From: Pseudomonas mendocina
Lineage (GTDB): Bacteria; Pseudomonadota; Gammaproteobacteria; Pseudomonadales; Pseudomonadaceae
DNA: 64,000 nucleotides
Reading direction: 5' to 3'
Assembly (NCBI RefSeq): GCF_003008615.1
Contig: NZ_CP027657.1
Location: 4,154,001-4,218,000, forward strand
Part shown: piece by piece, positions 1 through 7,605 of the stretch
How positions within the stretch are numbered: position 1 is the first letter of the stretch
Layout of the letters: each line of letters begins with the position of its first letter
Made by a program: the position numbers and the translations under genes
The notes under the pieces: model-generated
The model's input: only the letters and a program-made list of their open reading frames with translations
Told to the model about the DNA's origin: nothing
The model's database searches: none

Positions 1-716
1 GCATCGGTGGGGTCGGCTCCTGGGCGGCCGAGGCGCTGGCGCGTTCGGGGGTGGGCGAGATTTCCCTGTTCGACCTGGACGACGTCTGCATCACCAACAC
101 CAACCGTCAGGTGCATGCTGTCGAAGGTGCGGTCGGTAAGGCCAAGGTCGATGAGATGGCCGCGCGCATTCGCGCCATCAATCCGGCTTGCGTGGTGCAC
201 GCCGTGGCGGACTTCGTCACCCGCGAAACCATGGCCGAGTACATCACCGAACAACTCGACGGGGTGATCGACTGCATCGACAGCGTGCCGGCCAAGGCGG
301 CGCTGATTGCCTGGTGCAAGCGGCGCAAGATTCAGATCGTCACCACTGGTGGTGCTGGCGGGCAGGTCGACCCGACGCAGATTCAGGTCACCGATCTGAA
401 CAAGACCTTCAACGACCCGTTGGCAGCCAAGGTGCGTAGCATGCTACGCCGCGACTATGGCTTTTCCCGTACGCCGGGGCGCACCTACAGCGTGCCCTGT
501 GTGTTTTCCACCGAGCAGTTGCGTTATCCCAAGCCGGACGGCACGGTCTGCCAGGCCAAGGGCTTCGTCGGCGAGGGGGTGAAGCTGGACTGCGCGGGAG
601 GTTTCGGCGCGGTGATGATGGTCACCGCCAGCTTCGGCATGGCTGCTGCGGCCAAGCTGGTGGACAAGCTGGTGGCTGGGGCTCGACGTCCGGCAGAGCG
701 CAAGCCAACCGAGTGA
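1..716 (+). CDS. tcdA: tRNA threonylcarbamoyladenosine dehydratase TcdA (CsdL), 5' end missing
   Basis: The reading frame is open from the left edge (codons from base 3) to TGA at 714-716, giving 237 visible residues. The first visible residues, IGGVGSWAAEALARSGVGE, are the Gly-rich ATP-binding loop of the ThiF/MoeB/E1-like fold, so only a short N-terminal part is missing. LFDLDDVCITNTNRQ follows as in this family. Known role: ATP-dependent dehydration of t6A37 to the cyclic form ct6A in tRNAs reading ANN codons, in the cytosol, with sulfur-relay proteins CsdA and CsdE as partners in E. coli. Fitting this, csdA and a sufE/csdE-type gene lie about 2 kb downstream on the other strand. Identification as TcdA rather than ThiF or MoeB rests on the single-domain layout and this context. 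Confidence 0.9.
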   Translation, partial: IGGVGSWAAEALARSGVGEISLFDLDDVCITNTNRQVHAVEGAVGKAKVDEMAARIRAINPACVVHAVADFVTRETMAEYITEQLDGVIDCIDSVPAKAALIAWCKRRKIQIVTTGGAGGQVDPTQIQVTDLNKTFNDPLAAKVRSMLRRDYGFSRTPGRTYSVPCVFSTEQLRYPKPDGTVCQAKGFVGEGVKLDCAGGFGAVMMVTASFGMAAAAKLVDKLVAGARRPAERKPTE

Positions 717-959
717 AAAGTCGTCGCGGGCTATTCATGGCGTGATCTGCTCTGCGCGGCAGGTGGTTGCCAGAGGCGCTGGGTCACTAAGAAGGGGCGT
801 GTACGTGGTACTTGACTATGCTGGGCCAAAGGAGTGGTTGCAGTCGGCGAGGCAGGATGTATGGCCCGTTGTTGGAATTCGAGGTGTTCTGTGTCGTACC
901 TGTTCTTTGTTGCCCGCCATCCCTGGCGGCAACCCTGCGGGCCGTCGCAGTGCGACGCC

Positions 960-982
960 AAAAAACGCTCCCGGCGTTTTTT
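960..982 (+). terminator. hairpin with U-tract between tcdA and the binding-protein gene
   Basis: AAAAAACGC (960-968) and GCGTTTTTT (974-982) form a hairpin with a TCCCG loop and a terminal T run, the form of an intrinsic terminator, possibly bidirectional because of the A run. It lies about 240 bases after tcdA and only 32 bases before the next start codon. Its position argues against a gene start further upstream for the next coding region. I see no gene in the rest of 717-959. Confidence 0.5.
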
Positions 983-1013
983 CCGCGTCTCGCTGAGAGG
1001 GCTTCGGGCACGG

Positions 1014-1814
1014 ATGCTCGCCTCCCTGGCGCTGTTTGCGTTGCTGGCCGCCATGATCTCGGTGCCGGCTCAGGCCGAACTGCAGAAATTGCGTATCGGC
1101 ACTGGCGAATGGGCACCCTATATCGATCAGGAGCGCGCTGATGGTGGCGCTCTGGGGCGTCTGGTCAGCGCGGTATTCGCCGATGTCGGCTACGACGTCG
1201 AATACATCTTCCATCCCTGGGATCGCAACGTGCTGATGCTGCAGCAGGGGCATTTGAACGCGATCATGCCCTACAGCTGTACGCCCAGTCGGCTCAACTA
1301 CGGTATCTGCAGCGACCCTGTGGTGCGTGGAGAGATCGTGCTGTTCTATCGCCGTGATCATGCCTTCGACTGGACGACCGTCGACGATCTGCTGAATTAC
1401 CGCATCGGTACGACTCTGGGCTATTCCTACGGCCCGGCATTCGACGCGGCCATGCAGGCCGGGCGCTTGAACGTGGAGCAGAGCGGCAAGGAAGACACCA
1501 GCTTCCGACTGCTGGAGCTGGGGCGTATCGACCTGCACCCGCAGGATCGTGCGGTTGGCTACGCAATGCTGCGCCGTCTGTTTCCCAAGGATGGTGGCAA
1601 CATCGTCCACCATCCTCGTCAATTGAATACCGAGCCGCTGCGCCTGATGTTCCGCAAGGACGACGCCGAGAGCGCCGAGTTGCTGCAGCAGTTCAACGTC
1701 AGCCTGCGGCGCTTCGCCGAGCGCGGTGATCTGCAGCGTTTGCAGCAGGCGCTCAACACTGGCAACGCCGATGAGTGGCGACCCAGTGTTCCGGCTCAGA
1801 CGGCACTGGATTGA
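1014..1814 (+). CDS. orphan periplasmic substrate-binding protein (SBP_bac_3-like)
   Basis: The product has 266 residues from ATG 1014. Residues 1-21 form a clear Sec signal peptide (hydrophobic core LASLALFALLAAMI, then VPAQA before ELQKL). The mature part begins LRIGTGEWAPYID, followed by GRLVSAVFADVGYDVEYIFHPWDR, the pattern of extracellular solute-binding proteins type 3 (amino-acid or PhnD/EhuB-like). No permease or ATPase gene is adjacent, so ligand and partner are unknown; such orphans may feed a distant transporter or a sensor. The frame is open upstream to 834, but that extension crosses a terminator-like hairpin and has no signal-peptide logic, so 1014 is preferred. Family call from memory of motifs only. 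Confidence 0.75.
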   Translation: MLASLALFALLAAMISVPAQAELQKLRIGTGEWAPYIDQERADGGALGRLVSAVFADVGYDVEYIFHPWDRNVLMLQQGHLNAIMPYSCTPSRLNYGICSDPVVRGEIVLFYRRDHAFDWTTVDDLLNYRIGTTLGYSYGPAFDAAMQAGRLNVEQSGKEDTSFRLLELGRIDLHPQDRAVGYAMLRRLFPKDGGNIVHHPRQLNTEPLRLMFRKDDAESAELLQQFNVSLRRFAERGDLQRLQQALNTGNADEWRPSVPAQTALD

Positions 1815-1841
1815 CCCTCATTTCTCCCAAGAGTCCCAAAC

Positions 1842-2312
1842 ATGACCAATAACGATGTGCTGCGTAGCCTGCGCTACCTGCTGAATGTCAGTGACGCCAA
1901 GCTGGCGTCGCTGTGCGAGCTGGCCGACTACCCCGTAGCACCGAGTCTGATTTCCGCCTGCCTGCTGCCTGAGGACGATGCCGGATATCAATCCTGCAAC
2001 GATGCGTTGCTGGCCCATGTTCTCGAAGGGGTGGTGTTCCATAAGCGTGGCAAGGATGAAAGCCGGCCACCTATGCCGGTGGCCAAGCGTCTGAGCAACA
2101 ACATCGTGCTGAAGAAGCTGCGAGTGGCCTTCGAGCTGCGCGATGACGATATCCAGGCCATTCTGCAATTGGCTGACTTGCCGATGACCAAGGCCGAACT
2201 CGGCGCGCTGTTTCGCGCGCCGGGGCACAAGCACTACCGGGAGTGCGGCGACCAGATTCTGCGCAATTTCCTGCGTGGGCTGACGATGCGCGAGCGCGGT
2301 TGCGCTGCATAG
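1842..2312 (+). CDS. DUF1456 (YehS-like) protein of unknown function
   Basis: The product has 156 residues and starts MTNNDVLRSLRYLLNVSDAKL. It contains two related halves (NDVLRSLRYLLNVSDAKLASLCELAD and NNIVLKKLRVAFELRDDDIQAILQLAD), the duplicated DUF1456 unit found in E. coli YehS. It is predicted soluble and helical, with no signal peptide. Function is not established. It lies 27 bases after the binding-protein gene and is convergent with the sufE-csdA pair, so it may share a transcript with the gene before it. Length matches the family. Confidence 0.85.
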   Translation: MTNNDVLRSLRYLLNVSDAKLASLCELADYPVAPSLISACLLPEDDAGYQSCNDALLAHVLEGVVFHKRGKDESRPPMPVAKRLSNNIVLKKLRVAFELRDDDIQAILQLADLPMTKAELGALFRAPGHKHYRECGDQILRNFLRGLTMRERGCAA

Positions 2313-2330
2313 ACCGGCGGTGCGAGTTGC

Positions 2331-2741
2331 CTAGCTGGCGAGCTCGCGCATGCGTTGCAGCACGGCATTGAGACCATTGCTGCGTGAAGGAGAGAGTTGA
2401 CGTTGCAGGCCCAACTGGTGGAACCAGTCGGCCAGGTCGAGCGCGGTCAGTTCTTCTCCGTTCAAGCCTTCGACACGTACCAACAGCACGGCGAGCAGGC
2501 CGCGCAGCAGGCGGGCGTCACTGGTGGCGCGAAAGTGCCACTTGCCATCTCGTTGTTCGGCTAGCAGCCAGACCAGGCTTTCGCAGCCGTGCACACGATT
2601 GTCTTCCCGGCGCTCTTCATCGCTGAGCGGCTCGAGGCGCTCGCCCCATTGCATCAGCAAACGCGCACGTTGCTCCCAGCCGGGACAGTTGCTGAAGGCC
2701 TCCAGTGCGTCCTGGGCGGCGGGTGGCATGCTTTCCGTCAC
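2331..2741 (-). CDS. csdE: SufE-family sulfur acceptor (CsdE type)
   Basis: This 136-residue SufE-fold protein carries the family motif VHGCES at about residues 50-55; that Cys accepts persulfide sulfur from the partner cysteine desulfurase. Also typical are the NCPGWEQRARLLMQWG start and LADWFHQLGLQRQLSPSRSNGL near the C-terminus. The start codon overlaps the last four bases of csdA, so the two are translationally coupled and form a desulfurase/acceptor pair. Together with tcdA nearby this looks like the E. coli CsdA-CsdE-CsdL sulfur transfer set rather than the SUF Fe-S operon, since no sufBCD is present. Assignment as CsdE instead of SufE is inferred from that context. Confidence 0.88.
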   Translation of the reverse strand: MTESMPPAAQDALEAFSNCPGWEQRARLLMQWGERLEPLSDEERREDNRVHGCESLVWLLAEQRDGKWHFRATSDARLLRGLLAVLLVRVEGLNGEELTALDLADWFHQLGLQRQLSPSRSNGLNAVLQRMRELAS

Positions 2742-3943
2742 CGCAGAAGCTCCAGGGCGCTATCCAGTGCGCTGAAGAATCGCTGCAGGTCGTCGCCATC
2801 GTTGTACAGGCCCAGCGAAACACGAATCGCACCACTCAGGCCCAGGCCTTTCATCAGCGGCATGGCGCAGTGGTGCCCGGCGCGCACGGCGATGCCCTGT
2901 TCGCTGAGCAGATGAGCCAGGTCGGCGTTATGCACGCCATCGACATGAAAGCAGGCAAGGGCCAGTCGAGGTTCACCCACCAGGCGCACACCCTGGCGGC
3001 TGGCGAGACCTGCCAGCAGTTCGCTGTGCAGCGCTGCTTCATGGGCGGCTACGGCGGCGTGATCCAGACTGCTCAGCCAGTCCAGTGCCGCGCCCAGGGC
3101 GATGACCGCCGAGACTGCTGGCGTGCCGGCCTCGAAACCCAGGGGCGCAGGGCGAAAGCGCGCATCCTGGTAGTCGGCGTCCAGCACCATTTCGCCACCG
3201 AACTGCCAGTGCTGGAGCCTGCTCAGGGCATCGCTGCGGCCGTAGAGCAGGCCGACCCCGTCCGGGCCGTAGAGCTTGTGCGACGAGCAGACGTAGAAGT
3301 CGCAGCCCAGCGCCTGCAAATCGTGGCGGCCATGCACGGCGCCTTGGGCGCCGTCGACCACGGTGATGGCGCCCTGCGCGCGGGCCAGGGTCAGCAGCTC
3401 TGCCAGCGGCTGCCAGCGGCCAATCACATTGGACAATTGCGAGGCCGCCAGCAGGCGCGTGCGTGGGCCGATCAGCCTGGTGGCTGCGCTCAGGTCGATA
3501 TCGCCCGCATCGTTCAGCGGCAACACCACCAGTTCAAGGTCGAGGCGCTTGGCCAGTTGCTGCCAGGGCAGCAGGTTGGCGTGGTGCTCCATGGCGCTGA
3601 TGACGATCTGCTCGCCAGGCGACATGAGGTGCTGCAGGCCGTAGGCAAGCAGGTTGAGCGACTCGGTGCTGCCGCGGGTGAAGAGGATTTCATTGGCGCT
3701 GGCGGCATTCAGCCATTGTGCGGCTTTGCTCCGCGTGGTCTCGAAGGCACGCGTGGCGCGTTCGCCTGGCAGATGCTGGGCGCGGTGCACGTTGGCTACG
3801 CCACCAGCCAGGTAAGCGAGCAGGGCGTCCAGCACCGCCTGCGGTTTTTGCGCGGTGGCGGCGCTGTCCAGATAGGTCTGGCCTTCGGCCTCGAGGGCGA
3901 GAATGCCGGGGAAGTCGGCGCGCCAGGGGGAGATCAGTGACAT
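2738..3943 (-). CDS. csdA: class II cysteine desulfurase (CsdA/SufS family)
   Basis: The product has 401 residues and is a PLP-dependent fold-type I enzyme. The PLP lysine is in CSSHKLYGPDGVG (about residue 220), and the mobile catalytic Cys is in AVRAGHHCAMPLM near residue 355. It converts L-cysteine to L-alanine and passes the persulfide to the SufE-type protein encoded directly after it. The N-terminus FPGILALEAEGQTYLDSAATAQKPQAVLD is characteristic. The start ATG at 3943 is followed upstream by a 156-bp palindromic repeat, so its promoter must lie in or beyond that element. Confidence 0.92.
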   Translation of the reverse strand: MSLISPWRADFPGILALEAEGQTYLDSAATAQKPQAVLDALLAYLAGGVANVHRAQHLPGERATRAFETTRSKAAQWLNAASANEILFTRGSTESLNLLAYGLQHLMSPGEQIVISAMEHHANLLPWQQLAKRLDLELVVLPLNDAGDIDLSAATRLIGPRTRLLAASQLSNVIGRWQPLAELLTLARAQGAITVVDGAQGAVHGRHDLQALGCDFYVCSSHKLYGPDGVGLLYGRSDALSRLQHWQFGGEMVLDADYQDARFRPAPLGFEAGTPAVSAVIALGAALDWLSSLDHAAVAAHEAALHSELLAGLASRQGVRLVGEPRLALACFHVDGVHNADLAHLLSEQGIAVRAGHHCAMPLMKGLGLSGAIRVSLGLYNDGDDLQRFFSALDSALELLR

Positions 3944-3971
3944 GGATGCTTCCAGAGATCATCCGGCGGTT

Positions 3972-4127
3972 AAAAGTTGGGTTTAACGTGTTGCGAGCGA
4001 CGGCCAGACAAGGCGCAATAAGGCGAGGAACGGTCGGAGTCGCGGGCGACTTTACTGATCTGAATGACCGATCCGAGCCTTATTGCAACGCAGTATGGGC
4101 TAGCGCAGCAGCGTTAAACCAACTTTT
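3972..4127. repeat. MITE-like imperfect palindrome of about 156 bp between csdA and dapD
   Basis: The ends are AAAAGTTGGGTTTAACG (3972-3988) and CGTTAAACCAACTTTT (4112-4127), inverted copies differing by one G. Inside lie a second inverted pair, GCAATAAGGC (4015-4024) and GCCTTATTGC (4077-4086), and a central hairpin AGTCG..CGACT near 4039-4051. It has no coding capacity and could fold into one long hairpin. The right end reaches the first base of the dapD stop codon (complement of 4127-4129). This nested layout fits a miniature inverted-repeat element or a large REP/ERIC-like unit. No second copy is in the window, and target-site duplications are not obvious. Confidence 0.6.
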
Positions 4128-5161
4128 CAGTTGTGGGCGTGCAGGGCTTCGTTCAGCTCGATAGCCGACTTGTGAGTCTTGCACTCCACGGCGCCGGTCA
4201 GCGAGTTGCGACGGAACAGCAGATCCGGCTGGCCAGCCAGTTCGCGTGCCTTGACCACCTTGACCAGGGCGTTACCCTCGTCGAGCAGGTTCACCTTGGT
4301 GCCTGCGGTGATGTACAGGCCGGCCTCGACGGTGTTGCGGTCGCCCAGCGGGATGCCGATACCGGCGTTGGCACCGATCAGGCAGCCTTCACCGACGCTG
4401 ATGATGATGTTGCCGCCACCGGACAGGGTGCCCATGGTCGAGCAGCCGCCGCCGAGATCCGAACCCTTGCCGACGAATACGCCGGCGGAGACGCGACCTT
4501 CGATCATGCCCGGGCCTTCGGTACCGCCGTTGAAATTGACGAAACCCTCGTGCATCACGGTGGTGCCCTCACCGATGTAGGCGCCCAGGCGCACGCGCGC
4601 GCTGTCGGCGATACGCACGCCAGCCGGCACTACGTAGTCGGTCATTTTCGGGAACTTGTCCACCGAGAACACTTCCAGCACGTTGCCCTTCAGGCGTGCT
4701 TCCAACTGACGCTCGGCCAGCTCGGCCAGGTCGACGGCACCTTGGCTGGTCCAGGCGACATTGGGCAGCAGGGGGAAGATGCCGGCCAGGTTCAGGCCGT
4801 GCGGCTTGACCAGGCGGTGCGACAGCAGGTGCAGCTTGAGGTAGGCCTCTGGCGTGCTGCTCAGCGCGGCGTCTTCGGCCAGGAACGTGGCGACCAGCGG
4901 ATTGTGGCTTTCAGCCAGACGGGTCAGCAGAGCGGCCTGGGCGGCGTCGATGCCTTTCAGCGCTTCGGCCAGCTCACCCGCTTGAGTGGTGGAGAAGGCG
5001 ATGGCCTGGTTGCCGCCCTGGTAGCCGAGTTTCTCGGCAGCCTTGGCTACCAGCTCGCTGCTAGGGTTGAGCAGCGGCAGGGCGTAGAAGACTTCCAGCC
5101 AGGCGCCTTGGCGGTTTTGGGTGCCGACACCGAAAGCAATGCTGAACAGAGAGGTGGTCAT
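4127..5161 (-). CDS. dapD: 2,3,4,5-tetrahydropyridine-2,6-dicarboxylate N-succinyltransferase
   Basis: This 344-residue enzyme uses succinyl-CoA to succinylate tetrahydrodipicolinate in the lysine/meso-diaminopimelate pathway (cytosol). The C-terminal half shows hexapeptide-repeat left-handed beta-helix sequence (VRIADSARVRLGAYIGEGTTVMHEGFVNFN, then GGGNIIISVGEGCLIGANAGIGIPLGDRN). Length and the long N-terminal domain match the Pseudomonas-type DapD rather than the shorter 274-residue E. coli form. dapC, the next succinylase-branch enzyme, is 2.4 kb away. The gene ends exactly at the palindromic element 3972-4127. Confidence 0.95.
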   Translation of the reverse strand: MTTSLFSIAFGVGTQNRQGAWLEVFYALPLLNPSSELVAKAAEKLGYQGGNQAIAFSTTQAGELAEALKGIDAAQAALLTRLAESHNPLVATFLAEDAALSSTPEAYLKLHLLSHRLVKPHGLNLAGIFPLLPNVAWTSQGAVDLAELAERQLEARLKGNVLEVFSVDKFPKMTDYVVPAGVRIADSARVRLGAYIGEGTTVMHEGFVNFNGGTEGPGMIEGRVSAGVFVGKGSDLGGGCSTMGTLSGGGNIIISVGEGCLIGANAGIGIPLGDRNTVEAGLYITAGTKVNLLDEGNALVKVVKARELAGQPDLLFRRNSLTGAVECKTHKSAIELNEALHAHN

Positions 5162-5198
5162 GAATGGTTTCCTTGCAACGAAATCGGGGTGAGATTGA

Positions 5199-5546
5199 TC
5201 AGGCCAACGCGGCTTGGTAGTTATCCGGCTTGAAGCCGACCAGGGTCTTGCCGCCCAGCTCGAGTACCGGGCGCTTGATCATCGACGGTTGGGCCAGCAT
5301 CAGGTCGATGGCCTTGGCCTGGTCGAGATCGGCTTTCTGCACGTCATCAAGCTTGCGGAAGGTGGTGCCGGCGCGGTTCAGGATGGTTTCCCAGCCGTGC
5401 TCGTTGCACCACTTCTCCAGGCTGGCGCGGTCGATGCCCGCGCTCTTGTAATCGTGGAAGGCGTACTCGACCTTGTGTTCGTCGAGCCAGGTGCGAGCCT
5501 TCTTCATGGTGTCGCAGGCTTTGATGCCGTAGAGGACGTAACTCAT
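5199..5546 (-). CDS. ArsC/Spx-family thioredoxin-fold protein (YffB-like)
   Basis: The product has 115 residues with the ArsC-family fold. The N-terminus MSYVLYGIKACDTMKKARTWLDEH carries a single Cys at about residue 11, without a CxxC. The C-terminal part has MIKRPVLELGGKTLVGFKPDNY, where the cis-Pro loop KRPV is typical. Known relatives (E. coli YffB) bind glutathione and lack arsenate reductase context, and no ars genes are nearby. It lies 37 bases upstream of dapD on the same strand, so co-transcription with dapD is likely, an arrangement also known in other pseudomonads. The biochemical role is not established. Confidence 0.85.
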   Translation of the reverse strand: MSYVLYGIKACDTMKKARTWLDEHKVEYAFHDYKSAGIDRASLEKWCNEHGWETILNRAGTTFRKLDDVQKADLDQAKAIDLMLAQPSMIKRPVLELGGKTLVGFKPDNYQAALA

Positions 5547-5842
5547 TGCACTTCCTATGTATCTGGCGCCCCACTGGGCGGGCGCGGTCTGTCTTCGAAA
5601 TTTGGCCGGCCATTATGCCATGTGTGCCGGATAGCGTCTCTGTTGGGCCAGAGTGTTACAGATAGCTCATGACGGCTAAGTCAGCCATGAACAGCCGCGA
5701 CGCGCTGCAGTCCTGCGGCGCTTTTTCGGTTGTCGAAATCTCGGGGCGGGCTGCTGCATTACTTTGGTCATACTTTGAAACATGGCTCGCATCGTCGGCG
5801 CGCGAGTCTCTAGAATGAGCCTATCTTCTTTGAGGCAGGCCC

Positions 5843-7477
5843 ATGCAACTCCTCTACACCATCCTGATCATGTTGCTGGTGGTGAGCGGCACCCGTATCA
5901 CCGCCCAGTTCATTCCAGTCCCGTTGCCGCTCTTGCAGATACTGATCGGCGCCTTGCTGGCGATTCCCGTGCTGGGGCTGCACGTGCGTCTGGAGCCGGA
6001 GTTGTTCCTGCTGCTGTTCATCCCGCCACTGCTGTTCGTCGATGGCTGGCGCATGCCCAAAGGGCAGTTCCGCCAGTTGCGCACGCCGATTCTGCTGCTG
6101 GCCTTCGCCCTGGTGTTTTTCACCATTTTGGGAGCTGGTTATTTCATTCACTGGTTGCTGCCGCAGGTGCCGCTGGCGGCCTGCTTCGCCTTGGCTGCCG
6201 TGTTGTCGCCCACCGATGCGGTGGCCGTGTCGGCGATCACTCATGGGCGCCTGCCCGCCACCCTGAACAACCTGCTGCAGGGCGAGGCGTTGATGAACGA
6301 CGCCTCTGGCCTGGTGGCCTTCAAGTTCGCGGTGGCGGCGACGCTGACCGGGGTTTTCTCGTTCGGCGACGCCAGCCTGCAGTTCGTCCTGGTGGCTGTC
6401 GGCGGGTTGCTGGTCGGCGTCGCGCTGAGTTACCTGCTGGGGCGCCTGCGTGCGTGGATGATCGGCCGCGGTTGGGAGGATCCGGCGCCGCATGTGCTGT
6501 TGCTTCTGCTGCTGCCATTCGCCGCCTATGTGGCTGCCGAGCACCTGGGGCTGTCCGGCATTCTGTCCGCGGTGGCAGCCGGCATGATGCAGAGCCGGCT
6601 GGATCTGCTGCCGCGGCAGACCACCACGCGGATGCTCAATCGCAGCGTATGGACGCTGCTGGAGTTCACCTTCAACGGCCTGATCTTCCTGCTGCTGGGG
6701 CTACAACTGCCGGACATCCTTGGTGCGGCGCTGGGCTCGCATGACGACTCCTGGTCTTTTGCGCTATGGGCGTTGCTGTGCGTGGTGGCGATCTATGCCG
6801 TGATGATGTTGCTGCGCTTCGTCTGGGTGTATGGCTACTGGCGTGCGTCCGGTACATTTCGGCGCTGGCGAGGGCTGCCGACACGGTTTGCCGGGCAGTC
6901 GCGGGTGGCACTCAGCGCGGTGCTGACCCTGGGCGGTGTGCGTGGGGCTGTCACCTTGGCGGGCGTTATGTCGCTGCCGTTGCTGCTCAACAGTGGTGAG
7001 GCTTTCCCGGAGCGTGATCTGCTGATCTTGATTGCTGCCGGCGTGATTCTGTTGTCACTGCTGGTGGCCAGTGCCGCGTTGCCGCGGATTTTGCCGCTAC
7101 TGCCGCAAGACAATGCGGCGCTGCATGAGCGTGAGCTGAACCGGCATCGCGCCAAGGTGCTGGAGTCTGCCATTCGCTATCTGGAGCGCGAGGATGAACG
7201 TGCGGCTGACGCCGACGGCGCCATTGCGTCGGTCGAGATCAAGGCCAAGCTGATGAGCGAATACCGTGACCTGTTATCGCGTACCCGTGATACCGAAGAG
7301 TCGCGTGAGGATCAGCGCGAGATGGATCGCATGGAATATCGCCTGCGCTTGCAGGCATTGCGCACTCAGCGTCTGGAGCTGTACCGGATGCGCAAGGACA
7401 ACGAGCTGGACGATGACCTGCTGAGTGAGATTCTGCGCGACCTGGATATCGCCGAGGCGCGCTTGCACAAGGGCTGA
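5843..7477 (+). CDS. CPA1-family Na+/H+ (cation/proton) antiporter
   Basis: This 544-residue inner-membrane protein has about 12 hydrophobic segments in residues 1-400 and a charged, helical cytosolic tail of about 140 residues (RYLEREDERAADADGAIASVEIK onward). The CPA1 exchanger signatures are visible: VLSPTDAVAVSAITHG (half-helix crossover) and GEALMNDASGLVAFKFAV with the conserved Asn-Asp pair. It resembles E. coli YjcE and NhaP-type proteins and probably exchanges Na+ or K+ for H+ in pH and salt homeostasis. TAGAAT at 5811-5816 could be its -10 box. It converges on dapC across a repeat-containing gap. Confidence 0.87.
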   Translation: MQLLYTILIMLLVVSGTRITAQFIPVPLPLLQILIGALLAIPVLGLHVRLEPELFLLLFIPPLLFVDGWRMPKGQFRQLRTPILLLAFALVFFTILGAGYFIHWLLPQVPLAACFALAAVLSPTDAVAVSAITHGRLPATLNNLLQGEALMNDASGLVAFKFAVAATLTGVFSFGDASLQFVLVAVGGLLVGVALSYLLGRLRAWMIGRGWEDPAPHVLLLLLLPFAAYVAAEHLGLSGILSAVAAGMMQSRLDLLPRQTTTRMLNRSVWTLLEFTFNGLIFLLLGLQLPDILGAALGSHDDSWSFALWALLCVVAIYAVMMLLRFVWVYGYWRASGTFRRWRGLPTRFAGQSRVALSAVLTLGGVRGAVTLAGVMSLPLLLNSGEAFPERDLLILIAAGVILLSLLVASAALPRILPLLPQDNAALHERELNRHRAKVLESAIRYLEREDERAADADGAIASVEIKAKLMSEYRDLLSRTRDTEESREDQREMDRMEYRLRLQALRTQRLELYRMRKDNELDDDLLSEILRDLDIAEARLHKG

Positions 7478-7498
7478 GCGCGCTATTCGGTCGATGAT

Positions 7499-7520
7499 CC
7501 CGGATTGCATCCGGGCTACG
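7499..7520. repeat. REP-like hairpin, family A
   Basis: CCCGGATTGCATCCGGG followed by CTACG forms a hairpin (CCCGGAT / ATCCGGG, loop TGC). The same unit appears in reverse orientation at 29202-29223 between rnhB and dnaE. Here it lies between convergent genes, a usual site for REP elements. Confidence 0.65.
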
Positions 7521-7539
7521 GGCGGGTAGATGCGGGTCA

Positions 7540-7561
7540 CGTAGGGTGCGCCGTGCGCACC
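7540..7561. repeat. short hairpin repeat, family B
   Basis: CGTAGGGTGCGCC joined to GTGCGCACC; the core GGTGCGC..GCGCACC is a perfect 7-bp hairpin. Near-identical copies occur at 13675-13696 and as inverted pairs at 33992-34072 and 43467-43520. This copy is in the gap between the antiporter gene and dapC. Confidence 0.7.
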
Positions 7562-7605
7562 GCTTCTTCAGGCCGATCCTGCTTGCCGTCGCGCGTACCG
7601 AACCG

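Noticed and set aside
834..1013. 60-residue N-terminal extension of the binding protein
   Set aside because: It would place a terminator-like hairpin inside the gene and bury the signal peptide.
5199..5546. Arsenate reductase of an ars operon
   Set aside because: Only ArsC-fold similarity; no ars genes nearby and the position next to dapD matches the YffB-like group.
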